A DNA stretch of 64,000 nucleotides, from assembly GCF_026262505.1 (NCBI RefSeq), contig NC_067204.1:15726165-15790164 (forward strand), read 5' to 3'. The stretch comes from Trichomonas vaginalis G3. Its lineage: Eukaryota; Parabasalia; Trichomonadida; Trichomonadidae. Made by a program: the position numbers and the translations under genes. A model generated the notes under the pieces. The model was not told the DNA's origin. It worked only from the letters and a program-made list of their open reading frames with translations, and made no database searches. Below, piece by piece: positions 1 through 11,153 of the stretch (within the stretch, counting starts at the first letter, position 1; the number at the start of each line of letters is the position of its first letter).

Positions 1-263
1 ATTATCTGCAAAGAATTTTGTAGAATCTCAACTCTGTGAGGAACTACAATAAATTGAAAAGTCATTTTGTGATATCAAAATCCAATATATTATTCTTTCT
101 AATACATATTAATAATATCTTGAGATGTAGTACACTATATATATACTTTCAAAAATCTTATATGTTTATTAGTTATTGAGATAGAAGCGATTTAATTCTT
201 TGAAAATCGACGAAAAGTGCCATATTCATAAAATTATAGGGTATGTTTTATTCATGAAATTGA
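1..263. other. Window edge, 3' flank of BspA pseudogene
   Basis: AT-rich sequence without a recognisable gene. The last ~30 bases (about 235-263) still match, in inverted orientation, the sequence just after the BspA stop at 15116. The inverted duplication of the first 15 kb therefore appears to end near 235. Confidence 0.4.
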
Positions 264-2350
264 CTATGAGTAAAGACCAATCAAGAGAATAGAGAGAAAA
301 CTATAATCAGATTCATAAATAATAGGATCATTTACAGTTTGAGGGAAAACAAATGGATCAATTCTGTGCTCAATAGCGATGTATTGAAGAACATCAATTG
401 TCATTTGATCGGTAAGTTCTGTTATGTTTTTATAGTGAACATAAACTGACTTTACACCAAAAAATTCTTTGGACGTGTTTGTTAAAACTGTTTGATCTGT
501 TACATATAAATGACTGTTTGGTTGTATTCTATTTCGACTAGATTGATTTGCAATAAACATTCCTTGGATGTAAATATTTAGTATATTGTCAGAAAATATA
601 TTTGTGCCAAAACTAATTGTATTAGTATTGTTTTGGAATGTAATACTTTTCAATTTTGGGCAAGAAGAAAATGCATCATATTCAATAAGCGTTAAACTTC
701 CCGGGAGTGTGATACTTGTTAAACTTGTGCATCCTCCAAATGCTTGATATCTAATAGATGTTAAACTTTCTGGGAATATGAGACTTGTTAAACTTACACA
801 TCCATTAAATGCTTTTTCATAAATTGTTGTTAAATTTCTTGGGAATTCGATTTTTGTTAATGAGATGCAATTTGCAAATGCTTCAAATTCAATATATGTT
901 GTTCTATGTGGTATATTGATAGTTGTTAAGTTTATGCAACCATCAAATAAGCCATAAGAAACAACATTTATTCCTTCTGGCAATGTGATACTTATTAAGC
1001 TTTTACAATCATTAAATGCATAACCTACAATCCACGTTACATTTCTTGGGATTGTGATATTTGATAATTTTTCGCAAAATGAAAACACACTATTTTCAAT
1101 AGATACTAAACACTCTGGCAATGCGATAGATACCAATCTCCAGCATTGTAAAAATATGCCCTTTTCCAAGGATGTCAAACTTCCTGGAATTGCTACATTT
1201 GGTAAGTTTATACATCTCCTAAACGCAAATTCACCAATGTGTGTTAAATTGCTTGTGATTGTGATGCTTGTTAAGTTTGAACATCCATCAAACGCACAAC
1301 TATCAATATATGTTAAATTGCCTGTGATTGTGATGCTTGCGATGTTTGAGCATCTCTCAAACGCATATTCACCAATATATGTTAAATTGCCTGTGATTGT
1401 GATGCTTGCTAGGTTTGAGCATTCGAAAAATGCTTTATCTGCAATAGATATGTTATCACCTGCAATTGTTATACTCTCTAGATTTATGCATCCATAAAAT
1501 GCTTCATCTGCAATAATATTTAAACAATCTGAGTTTGAGAAGCTTGTTAGTTTTGAACAATTTTTAAATGCAGCAGATCCAATATACTCTAAACCTCCAT
1601 TGAATTTGAAACTTGTTAATGAGTAGCATCTATAAAATGCGAGGAAATCTATATATCTCACTTTTCCCAGAATTGTTACGTTTGATATTTTTCGCGCATT
1701 TTCGTAGAATGTACTGGGTCTAATAGTATCAATATCTCCATAAATTGCGATATTTGTTAATGAATCACATCCTCGAAACATCCTTTCATCAAAATATTTA
1801 CATTTCCAAGAATTGTGATATTTATTAATGAATTACAACCATAAAACGGATATTCAATCGATGATAAGTTTTCTTGTATCGTGATGGATATTAGTTTAGA
1901 TTCATAAAATGCGTTATATCCAATCCATGATATGTTTCCTGGAAAGGTTATTGATTGTAAACTAGAAGTACTTCTAAAACAATATTCACCTATACCTGAA
2001 ATATTGTTTGGGAGTATAACTGTTTCTAAAAATGGGCATTCTGCAAATAGTGATGAATTAAGAAAAGCTAGTTTATTACAATTACTGAGATTTGCTAATT
2101 CAATAGCTGCCCCAAAAAAGCAAGCTTCTCCAATACTGATAATTTCACTGTCATCTTGGAAACTAATTGAAGTGAGACCTTTATCACAACCAGATAAACC
2201 AAAAACTTCTTCAGTTATTTCTTTGACAGTTTTAGGAATAACAATGTCACCTTCTGATCCGCAACAATTAACAATAACTTCATCATTACTTCCAGGACGA
2301 TATTGAAATTTACTGATATTACGTTGTGAAAGTAGAAAACAAATCAGCAT
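264..2350 (-). pseudogene. BspA-like leucine-rich-repeat protein, frameshifted
   Basis: On the minus strand an N-terminal part (2350 to 1757) and a C-terminal part (1781 to 264) lie in different frames and together cover one BspA-family protein of about 690 residues. The repeats are the ~23-residue treponemal type, with the recurring pattern I-x-x-x-A-F-x-x-C-x-x-L-x-S-I-T-I. In trichomonads this family is exposed on or shed from the surface and linked to adhesion. The frame changes near 1770-1790, just before the repeat beginning RGCDSLTNI. The aligned region of the intact paralogue at 13170-15116 reads through without interruption, so a small indel in this copy is the simplest explanation. 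No membrane segment is seen at the C-terminus. Both copies begin with the same stretch, MLICFLLSQRN. It lies in an inverted duplication with 11994-15135. A sequencing error cannot be excluded. Confidence 0.8.
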
Positions 2351-3119
2351 TCATGTATTCAAAAACATTAAATTAAAAGTATAAATTAATCAAATTTTAA
2401 TTTTCGCTTTTTGCCAAATTTTGAATGAATATTATTATATAGTACTTTTAAAACTCGAAAATGCAAAAAATTATGTTTGAGAATAAGCAATTTTGAATAA
2501 TGATTGATTGTAGATGAACAATTGTACTAAATTCCATTAATTATAGCATATGTTATAGTCATTTAGTGTTGTATGTTGAATTTTCGGGTTTGTATTCTGA
2601 ACAAAATGAAATTTGGAGCTGAATTTGAGATTTTTCAAGGACTATACTTATGGATTTTGTGTCTACGGTCATCACTTAGAGGTGACTCATGGTATACTCT
2701 TCAAGAGTAAATTGATCTTTTAAATTTTTAAACATAAAAACGTAATTTTTTTTTCTGAGGATTCACTTTAAGAACTTTAACCGCTTTTTGAGTTTGATCA
2801 AAAGTTTACGTTATCGAAATATTCGATTGAAGAACAAAAAAAATTATGATTTAATTTATATTATTAAAATGAAACAAAATATAATTCTGAGTTCATATCG
2901 GAAAAATTCAATCTTTATTAATATATCATTATAGCTGGCACCATACTCTGATATAAGTTGATATTGTTATCTGATCGAGAATATTAATGAAATTTAATAT
3001 ATATCTTTGTCAGAAGCGGATCAACGATAAAATAATCATGAAATGATTTGTTCTTATGGACTGTTCGTATAAATATTCAAAGAAGAATAAAAATATTTTA
3101 TTAACAGAAGAAGTAATTA
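2351..3119. other. Gene-free spacer inside the inverted duplication
   Basis: No coding region is supported. Several parts align in inverted orientation with the spacer 12435-13169, notably the sequence just upstream of the BspA start and the block 3036-3119 downstream of the Myb stop. This shows that the duplication included non-coding DNA. Confidence 0.5.
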
Positions 3120-3549
3120 TCATATCTCATTTCTAATAAATCTGGAAACAAAATCTTCACATATTTGATCTCTTGACTCAGGATTACGCATAGATGAATC
3201 CTTAGCAGCAAAGTATTCGCGGATTGCAACGTTGAATGTTTTCATTTCAGTATTTGTAGACAATCGATCTTTGACTGCCTTGATGTATTCATCCTTCTTG
3301 TTTAATGGTGCTGGAAATGAAAAAAGAAGTAAGTTCATGGGGCATCGTGAATTCAATCGCATTATACTCGCAAATCGAGATTCATTCGATATGTCTTTCT
3401 GATTTAGATTTATGATTTCTTCATCAAAGTTCTTTTGAGGAATTTCTGACGCCTTAATTGAAGCGTCCAATTTTGATTCCCACCTTAAGACTTCTGGCAT
3501 TGCTCTTTCAACAGATTCAGCTGCTGCTTCAACAATTTTTTTCACATGA
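3120..3549 (-). pseudogene. Truncated 3' copy of the Myb/SANT gene
   Basis: The reading frame encodes the last ~141 residues of the Myb/SANT protein at 11154-12434 and is almost identical to it through the stop codon and into the 3' flank (to about 3036, matching 12519). The DNA-binding SANT repeat is absent and no ATG begins the frame. The match ends near 3549, where the intact gene continues as EEIVEAAAES preceded by coding sequence. It is therefore a duplicated gene fragment at the breakpoint of the inverted duplication. Its near identity with the intact copy suggests a recent event or gene conversion, whereas the adjacent BspA copies are clearly diverged. Confidence 0.85.
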
Positions 3550-3616
3550 TTTTACCATACTATAGTTTTAAAGTTGGCATCGTTTTTGTCTGAAAGTGGA
3601 TGTTACTTTTTAAAAA

Positions 3617-5434
3617 ATGTTACCTCGTATTTCTTTTGGCCCGGATAGTCAACAACTTGATGATTTAATTAATGTTTTTTGGGAAGAAGGTGAAACTAAA
3701 CTTGTTGACTTCTTCGAGAACACGCCTGTCTCTGTTACAGTTATTTCATCTGAATCTGATAAATTATCTGAATGCTTTAATCAATTTGACGACGGAAATG
3801 TTATTTGCATTGATTTAGAATGGAAACCAAATCGTAATGATCAAGCTCACCCTATTTCTTTGTTCCAATTTTGTTCTTCAAAAGGAGTTCTCATTGTTCC
3901 TAACTCTTTAGAGGATGGAACAGACTCATTACATAATTTCCTTCAGGCACACACTTTCTATGCCAAAGGAATTTCTCAAGATAAAAAGAAACTCCGCCAA
4001 ATGTTTGATGAAACTTTTGACATAATTGATATTGAAAAATATTATTTGACACCAAACAACTTGCCGCTCAATTTCGAACAAATGATAACAACACTTGTAG
4101 GAGAACCGAGTGCACAATTCAAAGACAAGAAGATGACAACAAGTGATTGGACAAAAAGACCACTTTCTGTCAAACAAATTTTATATGCAGCATTTGATGT
4201 TTATGGCTTGTTTTTAGCTGTTAAAAGTCTTAAAATGAAATATAAATCACAGAAAATTGTCCAACCACCGAAACAAAAGTCAAAAAAAGATAGAAAAAGA
4301 AAGGATAAAACAGAAAAAGTCAAAAAAGAACCAACTCCAAAATCATATCGTCCTGTTTTTACAACAGATGTTGCATATCGCGGTTCAGAAATATTCGATA
4401 AGAGTATAATAAGGAAAGAAAAGATTTATGAGCCCACAAAAGAGTTTGGACCCAAACAAACAATGTTAAATCATTATTTGGCAACAGGTGAAGTGACAAA
4501 TAATTTTTGTCATATTTGTCAAAAAGAATTTGATGACATTAAAAGCCATGTTTGGGATTTTCATGGTGAAATCATTCCAAATCTTTATTTTCCTTGTCAA
4601 ACTCCTTCTTATCTAAAGAGAGTTATTCATGAAATTATTTTGGGGTTATCTGTTTTCAAAGAAGTTGAAGAAAACAACTGGGAATGTCAAATATGTCATC
4701 GTAAACTTAACACAATTCATATTGCATTTACACACGCGAGATTAGAGCATGCGAAAATGATAAAGCAAATGCCGGACATGAAATTGAAAGATATTGTATA
4801 TTCGTACTATAAAATGGAGAAGAGAATTCGCGAAGAAAATGATCATTTCTATTTCGATTCTACTGAATTTGACAATGAAGAAGAATTGAAAGATTACGCA
4901 TGGACAAATCATGGAACTATTTTATCCAGTATGTGGAAACATTCACCTACATGTTATAATGATGAAGACATTTACAGTGATGAAGTTATGAATCTCGGAA
5001 TTGACTGCGCAAATAAATTAAAGTTTGGCGAAGTCAATCATGGAATTTTGTCATGTTTCGATTGTGGAATTGGATTTGATTCTCCTTGTGAACTGTTTGT
5101 CCATTTATTTCATAAACACACACAGATTTTTGCATTGCAAAAGGAAGATATTCCTGAGGATTATCCTTTGATTTGCTATAAAATCCCTGGAGAATTCAAT
5201 AGAATATTAATGAGGTTCACTCTTGATAATGCAATTGAAGAACTTGTTAATGCAATGGTTTTGGAGAGAAAGAGTGAAAATCAGTATGATTTGAAATGTG
5301 CTGATTGCAATGTTGATATGAATGATGAAAACTCAACTTGGGAGCATTTATCACATCATCATTTAGTCTGCGTTTTCAGGAAATCTAAAGTAATGAATTT
5401 CTCTAGTAGTGATGAAGAAAATGCGAACGAGTAA
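3617..5434 (+). CDS. DEDDy 3'-5' exonuclease with C2H2-like zinc fingers
   Basis: A 605-residue protein. Residues ~45-210 form a WRN/RNase D-type 3'-5' exonuclease domain of the DnaQ-like fold: Exo I at VICIDLEW (metal-binding D and E), Exo II at KGISQDKKKL, and Exo III at ILYAAFDVY, where Y and D are spaced as in the DEDDy class. A lysine-rich linker (~225-250) follows. The C-terminal half has at least four C2H2-like fingers: CHICQKEF..H..H, CQICHRKL..H..H, CFDCGIGF..H..H and CADCNVDM..H..HH. Family knowledge supports 3'-5' trimming of DNA or RNA. The fingers suggest nucleic-acid targeting, which is inference. The start is the first ATG after an upstream stop. The frame is intact. Nuclease class confidence is high, substrate unknown. 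Confidence 0.85.
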   Translation: MLPRISFGPDSQQLDDLINVFWEEGETKLVDFFENTPVSVTVISSESDKLSECFNQFDDGNVICIDLEWKPNRNDQAHPISLFQFCSSKGVLIVPNSLEDGTDSLHNFLQAHTFYAKGISQDKKKLRQMFDETFDIIDIEKYYLTPNNLPLNFEQMITTLVGEPSAQFKDKKMTTSDWTKRPLSVKQILYAAFDVYGLFLAVKSLKMKYKSQKIVQPPKQKSKKDRKRKDKTEKVKKEPTPKSYRPVFTTDVAYRGSEIFDKSIIRKEKIYEPTKEFGPKQTMLNHYLATGEVTNNFCHICQKEFDDIKSHVWDFHGEIIPNLYFPCQTPSYLKRVIHEIILGLSVFKEVEENNWECQICHRKLNTIHIAFTHARLEHAKMIKQMPDMKLKDIVYSYYKMEKRIREENDHFYFDSTEFDNEEELKDYAWTNHGTILSSMWKHSPTCYNDEDIYSDEVMNLGIDCANKLKFGEVNHGILSCFDCGIGFDSPCELFVHLFHKHTQIFALQKEDIPEDYPLICYKIPGEFNRILMRFTLDNAIEELVNAMVLERKSENQYDLKCADCNVDMNDENSTWEHLSHHHLVCVFRKSKVMNFSSSDEENANE

Positions 5435-5572
5435 TATTCGCAATAAATCATTTCTTTTTATAGTACAAACTTTTAATTTTTAAGGGATAGCTTTTTGTAG
5501 TTTCTAAAATATTATTCTGACTTTTTTTCCCCCAATATTTATTTTTCCATCAATTTTTTCCATTATTTTTTA

Positions 5573-6035
5573 ATGAATCCAATCGAAGTTAGTACTAAAG
5601 GCACATTCGACATAATGAATACATTTAATTCGCTAACCAAATTCATTATGCAGGGGTCTCCATTAGAATACCCAGTACTTTATGCTCATGCGTTGCAACA
5701 AAAGTATGAAGATTTTAATGAATACGAACAGGAAATTGAAGAGTTTTTCATTAAGGTTAGAATAAGTATTTTATGTTGCAAACATCCAAATTCAATTGCA
5801 TTATATTCATTAAGATTTAATTATTTTTTAGATCTGTTCATTGATAATCTTAGCGAAGATAATGCTGATTTTTTTGAGGAGAAACTTCCCTCTCTTTACA
5901 TTTTAGAACACGCTCCTACTGAAGATATGCCTCCAATTGAAACAGAAGAAATAATACCAACAAATATAACTATAGATTCTTACAATTAGTCAAGTTGGAG
6001 CTTTTACCCTCTCACAAGATCAAAATTTGATTCCA
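5573..6035 (+). pseudogene. Frameshifted duplicate of the 17789-18388 gene
   Basis: The open frame (5573-5989, 138 codons) matches the intact minus-strand gene at 17789-18388 over most of its length, including the cysteine-containing stretch RISILCCKHPN. Relative to that gene it lacks a short N-terminal segment (around residues 10-18). It also carries a net 2-nt deletion after the ITI/ITL position, which brings a stop into frame. DNA similarity continues past the stop to about 6035, so the 3' part decayed after the frameshift. The candidate initiator upstream differs too: CCATTA at 5560-5565 where the intact copy has TCATTT. No function is recognised for the family. Confidence 0.8.
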
Positions 6036-6178
6036 AGTTACTTTTTGGAAGAGAAATTGTGTCTCAGATGTCAAGTTGATAAAAATATTTAAAAAATAAT
6101 AAAGAATGAGAGAAATACAAGTGAATCTAAAACAGTTAATTTTAATATTGAAAGAATACAAAAAAATAAAAGATATTT

Positions 6179-7330
6179 TCATAACTTTGATTTGAGATCA
6201 TGAAGTTCTTGGCGGAGAAGTTCAAGTCTATCCTTTCCTGATGCAATAGTATTATGTTGTTTCATCAAATCAAGAGCTCCGTCCTTGAAAGAGTTGATAG
6301 AATCAGCTGTTTGGTCGATTTCTTTGATCTGATTCTTTAATTCTTCACGATAATTGGTTTCTGTTTCGATTGCATCTTCCATGAATGTATCTTGTTGGTT
6401 CATGATCTCTTGGAGTTCAAGATAAAGAGCTTTCTTTACATCATCTTCTGAATATTGCGATTCTTCAGCCAATTGTGAGGTTTTTTCTCTTGTTTTATTG
6501 GCCGATCTATCGCGTTGGTTAAGCTGTGCGAGTTCCTGTTGGGCTTTCTTGATTTTGATGAGAAGAGAGTTTCTTTCGCTCATCCAGACCAAAGGAGAAG
6601 CCTCTTTGTCCAATTTCTTCTGCTGGAAATTGTCCTGGGCTGCGTATTTCGATTGGTTTTGCTTGCTTCTGGCTTCTAATTTGTTTACTTCTTCTTGTCC
6701 TTTTCTGACCTCTTCAATCAAAGTATCTTTCTGAAGAACTAGTAATTCCATGGCCTCTGGTGATATCTCTTTCATCTCGTCGGCTTGGTTTTGGATCTCA
6801 ACTTTGAGATTCTCGCAGATATCCTGCGTACGGTTGTATTCGTCATCGGCATCGAATATTTTTTGCTTAAGAATCTTGATTGCAGATTCGCGCTCATGCT
6901 CTGTCTTTTGGGTTTTCTCAAGTGTGTCATTGAGTTCGGAGATTTGAGTTTCAAGTCTCTTTAATTGAGAGTTAGAGGCTGAGAGATGACTTTTAAGATC
7001 ATTTATGTTCTTTCGGCGTGCTTCTAATGTAGCATCGATATATTCGGTCTCAGCTTCAAGGATTTTTAGCTGATCAAAAAATTCCAATGTTTTATGTGAA
7101 TCTTTATAATGTGGAACTTTATTTGTGCTATCAAGATATTTCTGATTTGTTATTTCGAGCTCATCAATCTCTAGGTTTAGAGCTGAATGTTGGCTTGACA
7201 GATTTTCTTGCATTGTTTCTAAGAGAGAAAGAGCATGATTTGCTTCATTGATGGACTTGTCTAAGGAATCTCGTTTGGCCGTAAGAATATCAATCCGGCG
7301 GAGTTCGTCAATTTCTTCAACAGAGTTCAT
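6179..7330 (-). CDS. Long coiled-coil protein, unrecognised
   Basis: A 383-residue protein that is almost entirely predicted coiled coil: charged heptad-like sequence rich in E, K, Q and L from residue 1 to the end, with few prolines and no membrane segment or signal peptide. No catalytic motif is visible. The only break in the helical pattern is around PLVWMSERN (residues ~245-255). Such proteins in trichomonads are usually cytoskeletal or vesicle-tethering, but nothing here identifies a family. The start is supported by a good initiator (TCACTTTT on the minus strand, 7339-7346) 8 nt upstream of the ATG. Confidence 0.8.
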   Translation of the reverse strand: MNSVEEIDELRRIDILTAKRDSLDKSINEANHALSLLETMQENLSSQHSALNLEIDELEITNQKYLDSTNKVPHYKDSHKTLEFFDQLKILEAETEYIDATLEARRKNINDLKSHLSASNSQLKRLETQISELNDTLEKTQKTEHERESAIKILKQKIFDADDEYNRTQDICENLKVEIQNQADEMKEISPEAMELLVLQKDTLIEEVRKGQEEVNKLEARSKQNQSKYAAQDNFQQKKLDKEASPLVWMSERNSLLIKIKKAQQELAQLNQRDRSANKTREKTSQLAEESQYSEDDVKKALYLELQEIMNQQDTFMEDAIETETNYREELKNQIKEIDQTADSINSFKDGALDLMKQHNTIASGKDRLELLRQELHDLKSKL

Positions 7331-7338
7331 TTACACAA

Positions 7339-7346
7339 AAAAGTGA
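7339..7346 (-). promoter_or_regulatory. Candidate Inr of the coiled-coil gene
   Basis: On the minus strand the sequence reads TCACTTTT and fits the trichomonad initiator TCAYWW, where the A is the usual transcription start. It lies 8 nt upstream of the ATG at 7330, within the very short 5' leader distance typical of these organisms. Confidence 0.6.
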
Positions 7347-7973
7347 CAAAATATAATTTATAAAAATATTTTGTTTTACCGAATAAGATCTGCAATGTAA
7401 AAATGAATGTTTTGTACATAAGCTAAGTTATCCTTTTGGATTTCGAACTTTATATTCAAAAATTTTTGAAAATTGATTCAAATTCATGAGTTACATCCCG
7501 AGTTCCTAATGCACAAATTGTATTACAATTAGTTAAAGCGTGTTCAAGTTGGAAATCACAACAAATACAAATATTTAGTTATTCATCACTAATTATTACA
7601 TTCAGTCAGATTGGCACCTCAACATGTAACAATGGTATGCAATGGTAACATTCATTTGTGAAAAACTTTATGGGCTATAAATGTTGCCAGATTCTATCAT
7701 GATATTATAGAACGTGTATGTGTATTTTATATTCCTTGGTCCATGTATAAATGGATTTGTTATACTCTTCAGATTACAAGAAGCAAGCTCCACAAACAGT
7801 CTATATATAAAGTGAACAAAAAATATGCAAAAAATAACCACTTTCTGAGACTCTGTTTGTCAAAAATTGGTCATTTTCTGACACTAAAAATTTGACAAAT
7901 TCATGTTTTTTGTCAGAAATTACTAAATACATAAATTACATAAATACATAAATAGTTTACTAAAAAAATTAAC
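7347..7973. other. Intergenic, no gene seen
   Basis: AT-rich spacer between two minus-strand genes. I see no supported coding frame, RNA gene or clear repeat in it. Confidence 0.5.
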
Positions 7974-10011
7974 TTACACTGATAATGTAGCTTCTGCGAA
8001 AGCCATTCCAACCTTAGTCTTCTTCATCTTTAAGAACTTCTTGTTCGCTTCAGAAACATCAAATCTCATGCATCTTGTCATGAATGTTGGTTGAGGAGCC
8101 AATGGTTTTGCAGAGACTTCGACTTCACAAATGAAGTTAGCGAAGTGAGTGAGTTTATATGTTTCTGTTGATTGACGAACTGTATCTATAACAGTACATC
8201 CAGATGTATCAATATTTGACTGGAGGAAGCATGACTTAATTGTAGCTGTGGATGAAGACGATGAAGATGGATTAATAAGTGATTGGAATGACATCATTTT
8301 ATTGTCCTTCATTTGGCAATCTAATACAATACTTGATTCCAGTAAGAAAGTAGAACTTACAGCAAGGAAAAGTGCAGCTTTATCTGATCTATCTTTGATT
8401 ATATTCAAATGGGAATAAACAATATCTGTGTTTAAACAGTTCAAAACCATTGAACCTGTAGCATAGTTATTATAGAATGTGGCATAAAGGATTTGTGATT
8501 TTGTTCCGCCTTGGCCATCACCAACAGTGAAAATACCAGCTGTATCTGTTACCTGACAATTTGATGAATTCCAGCTGTTGAAAACATGTTTTCCTGATCT
8601 CAAATCAACAGTGTTGTATCTACCTTCAGCATTACTTCCTCCTGGATCTGGTGCACATCTTGTAATCGAAGTTAAGTTTGCATGGTTATACGATGTTGGT
8701 GTTACTTTAACATATGCAAATATTGAGTGATGCGCAGTTAATTCATATCCACATGTTCTGTTGACAAGACATGAAACAAATTCATTTGAACCACTAAATT
8801 GTGGATAGAACAAAAATCCAGCAGGACTTTGATCGTTACCGTATTGGTTAGAGCATTTATAGAAAGTAGTTTCCCACATTTCAAGTCTTACGTAAAGATT
8901 ATTTCCGGTAATACTCAATCCAAGTTTAATGTTATTGAATACACAGTCGTGAACAATTATTCTTGACTGTTCTGTGACATTCTGTCGTTCACTGTATATC
9001 TGGTACTCGAAATTTTTATCGGGTGTTGTAGAAGCAGGTGGAACTGGAGTAGCTGTTGGCATTGGCCACTGTGTTGGTGCTGGAGAACGTGTTGGAGGTG
9101 GTGTTGCTGGTGGAATCTCTGGAGCTGGTGGTTGTTCGCCGACATAAGGAACAGCAATACAATTTCCGTTGGAATAGACTTCAAAGTTTGTTGGAAATAC
9201 TTCACCTGATGTCTGAACTCGTGTAAAACTGAGTCCTGGTCCATCAACTTGGAAATTATCAAAATAGCAATCTGTTATTGAAAGAGATTGTGAGTGTTTG
9301 ATGAATCCGTTGTTGTTCTTGAAGAAACAATATTGAAATGTGGATATTCCAGACAAATACATGAAGTAGCGATTATAAATGTTGTTATCAACAAACTTGG
9401 CATAACTGAGTTGGAGGGAAGCACCAATTGTGAATCCATTATAGCATGGGCATGCGTGGAAGTTGAGATACCTGATCGTTGGAGAATTCTCCATCATATA
9501 AGAGAATTGTTTCATTGTACGAGACTGAGAAATATTCCAATTGGAGATTGATGGCGTGCGATACGATTTTGTTTGGAAAACTGTTGCTCCTTGATCATTC
9601 GAACAAGAAGATATTGAAATATGTATGAGTAAATGTGCCTTGGGAAGAAGTAAACTGAGCGTACTGGCAATTTTGAGTGGATGAGCACTTTGAAACGCAA
9701 ACTTTTGTGGCATCGACATTATATGGATTTGATTCTATGAAAATTGCACCGCCTGTTGATCGAGAAATGCAATGAATAAAGGTAACTACATTCATTTTAA
9801 GTGTACCCGTGCAGCCTCTAATTGTAATAGCACCACCGTTCTGAGATTCCGCATCTAAATTTTCAAAATAAACGTCGTTGATCTCAAACGTTGAAGTTGA
9901 TGGGCATGTGCCATCTTGAAAGACTGTGCGATCCCATTTCGCTGAAAGAGAAACACTAAACAATAAAGAGAGCATGAGAATGTTGAAAAAAAAAATTGAA
10001 TTCAATCTCAT
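7974..10011 (-). pseudogene. Secreted Pmp-like beta-helix protein, one frameshift
   Basis: The N-terminal part begins at ATG 10011 with a clear signal peptide (MRLNSIFFFN, then a hydrophobic run ending SLSAKWD). It carries GGAI-type motifs (NGGAITI, TGGAIFI) typical of trichomonad proteins resembling Chlamydia polymorphic membrane proteins, which fold as right-handed beta-helices. The C-terminal part lies in another frame, from about 9600 to 7974. It continues with short repeating beta-strand units, several cysteines and a proline/threonine-rich linker (around PPAPEIPPATPPPTRSP). The frames must switch near 9600-9620, where one ends in ...TFTHTYFNI and the other takes over at SSCSNDQG. Expected role: extracellular or surface protein of ~670 residues. 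No C-terminal membrane anchor is seen. A single sequencing indel would make it intact. Confidence 0.7.
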
Positions 10012-11139
10012 TGAATTTTTCGGTAGGATTTTGAAAAAAGATAAATTGGTTACAAAGATAGTCATCATCAATAATAAAATAATTTTTAAATCGTAAACTT
10101 TTGTAAAATCTACCGGAATTTTTCAACAATCGTAAACTCGACATATGGAACTAAATCTTTTACCGGAATTCTCTGATTTATATTATTCCAATAGTTTATC
10201 AGATGATTGTCAAAATAACATGAATCTAAATCATGAATTTTAACTAAATTTTTAAAAATTGCAGAACTCAATCAATTGCTTTATAATATTGCATTACTAT
10301 CCGTATGATATAATATGTCCTTCGGTATAACAAGAAAATTTTCCAAATTATTGTGGTTCTGAATCAAAAGATGTAAACTAGCATTTTTACGTGCATGCCC
10401 ATCTTTCAATTGTTCATACATAGTGATACAAAGCTGTTTTCAGATGTCTTTCTTTAAACAATGCATAAAAAAAATTATCGATGTTATCAACATGATTTGA
10501 ATATGAATAGTCATATTATTATTGCATCAATGGAGTTTTAGTGATATACAAAGGCTCTGTTGAGTATATTCGTTAAATAATAACAATTTTTCCATGATTC
10601 TTTGATCACACTCAGTATTTGTTTAGGAAAATGCCATATATAATACGAATCTAACATATATCACCAAAATCTGGTAAATCTCTTCAAATATGCAAAAATT
10701 CAGCTTAATTTAGAAAAAATTTTATTAAATTTAATATAGAGTATTATATCAAGATTGGGCTATAAGTATTGATGGGTAGATAATAAACTCATATGGACAA
10801 ACTCATAACTCAATCATAGTCATAATATTGAAGATTCCCTACTAAATCTTATGTGAGGATCAAATTCAACCACTGATTTAATTTCTATATGTTCTAAATA
10901 AGTTTGGTACAAGAGCTGGCGACTTGATTTCAGTGCAATTCTTAAAAAATCATTACACTAAAATGAATCTGTTCATAAACACGGTATATTACATTATAGA
11001 GCCTTCTTCTTTCATCTCTGCAAAAATAAACAGAAGAACATAATAGCTCCCGCCAAATGCGGGAAAAATTGAGAGCGAAATTCAAATTGAGAAAAAAATT
11101 TGACAAATTTCTGCGCGCGCGCGCGAAATGGCGCGAATA
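10012..11139. other. Intergenic, no gene seen
   Basis: About 1.1 kb of AT-rich DNA. Its last 60 bases contain a short GC-rich run of alternating GC dinucleotides (11113-11135) directly upstream of the Myb start. No other feature is supported. Confidence 0.5.
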
Positions 11140-11145
11140 TCATAA
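11140..11145 (+). promoter_or_regulatory. Candidate Inr of the Myb/SANT gene
   Basis: TCATAA matches TCAYWW and lies 8 nt before the ATG at 11154. It follows the alternating GC run, so the leader would be short as in other trichomonad genes. Confidence 0.45.
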
Positions 11146-11153
11146 AATTCTTG

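Noticed and set aside
1054..1497. Long plus-strand frame opposite the BspA pseudogene
   Set aside because: Shadow of the repeat-rich minus-strand gene; equivalent shadows occur opposite 13170-15116.
11113..11135. CpG-island-like promoter before the Myb gene
   Set aside because: It is a short alternating GC run in otherwise AT-rich DNA; the candidate initiator TCATAA next to the ATG is a simpler signal.
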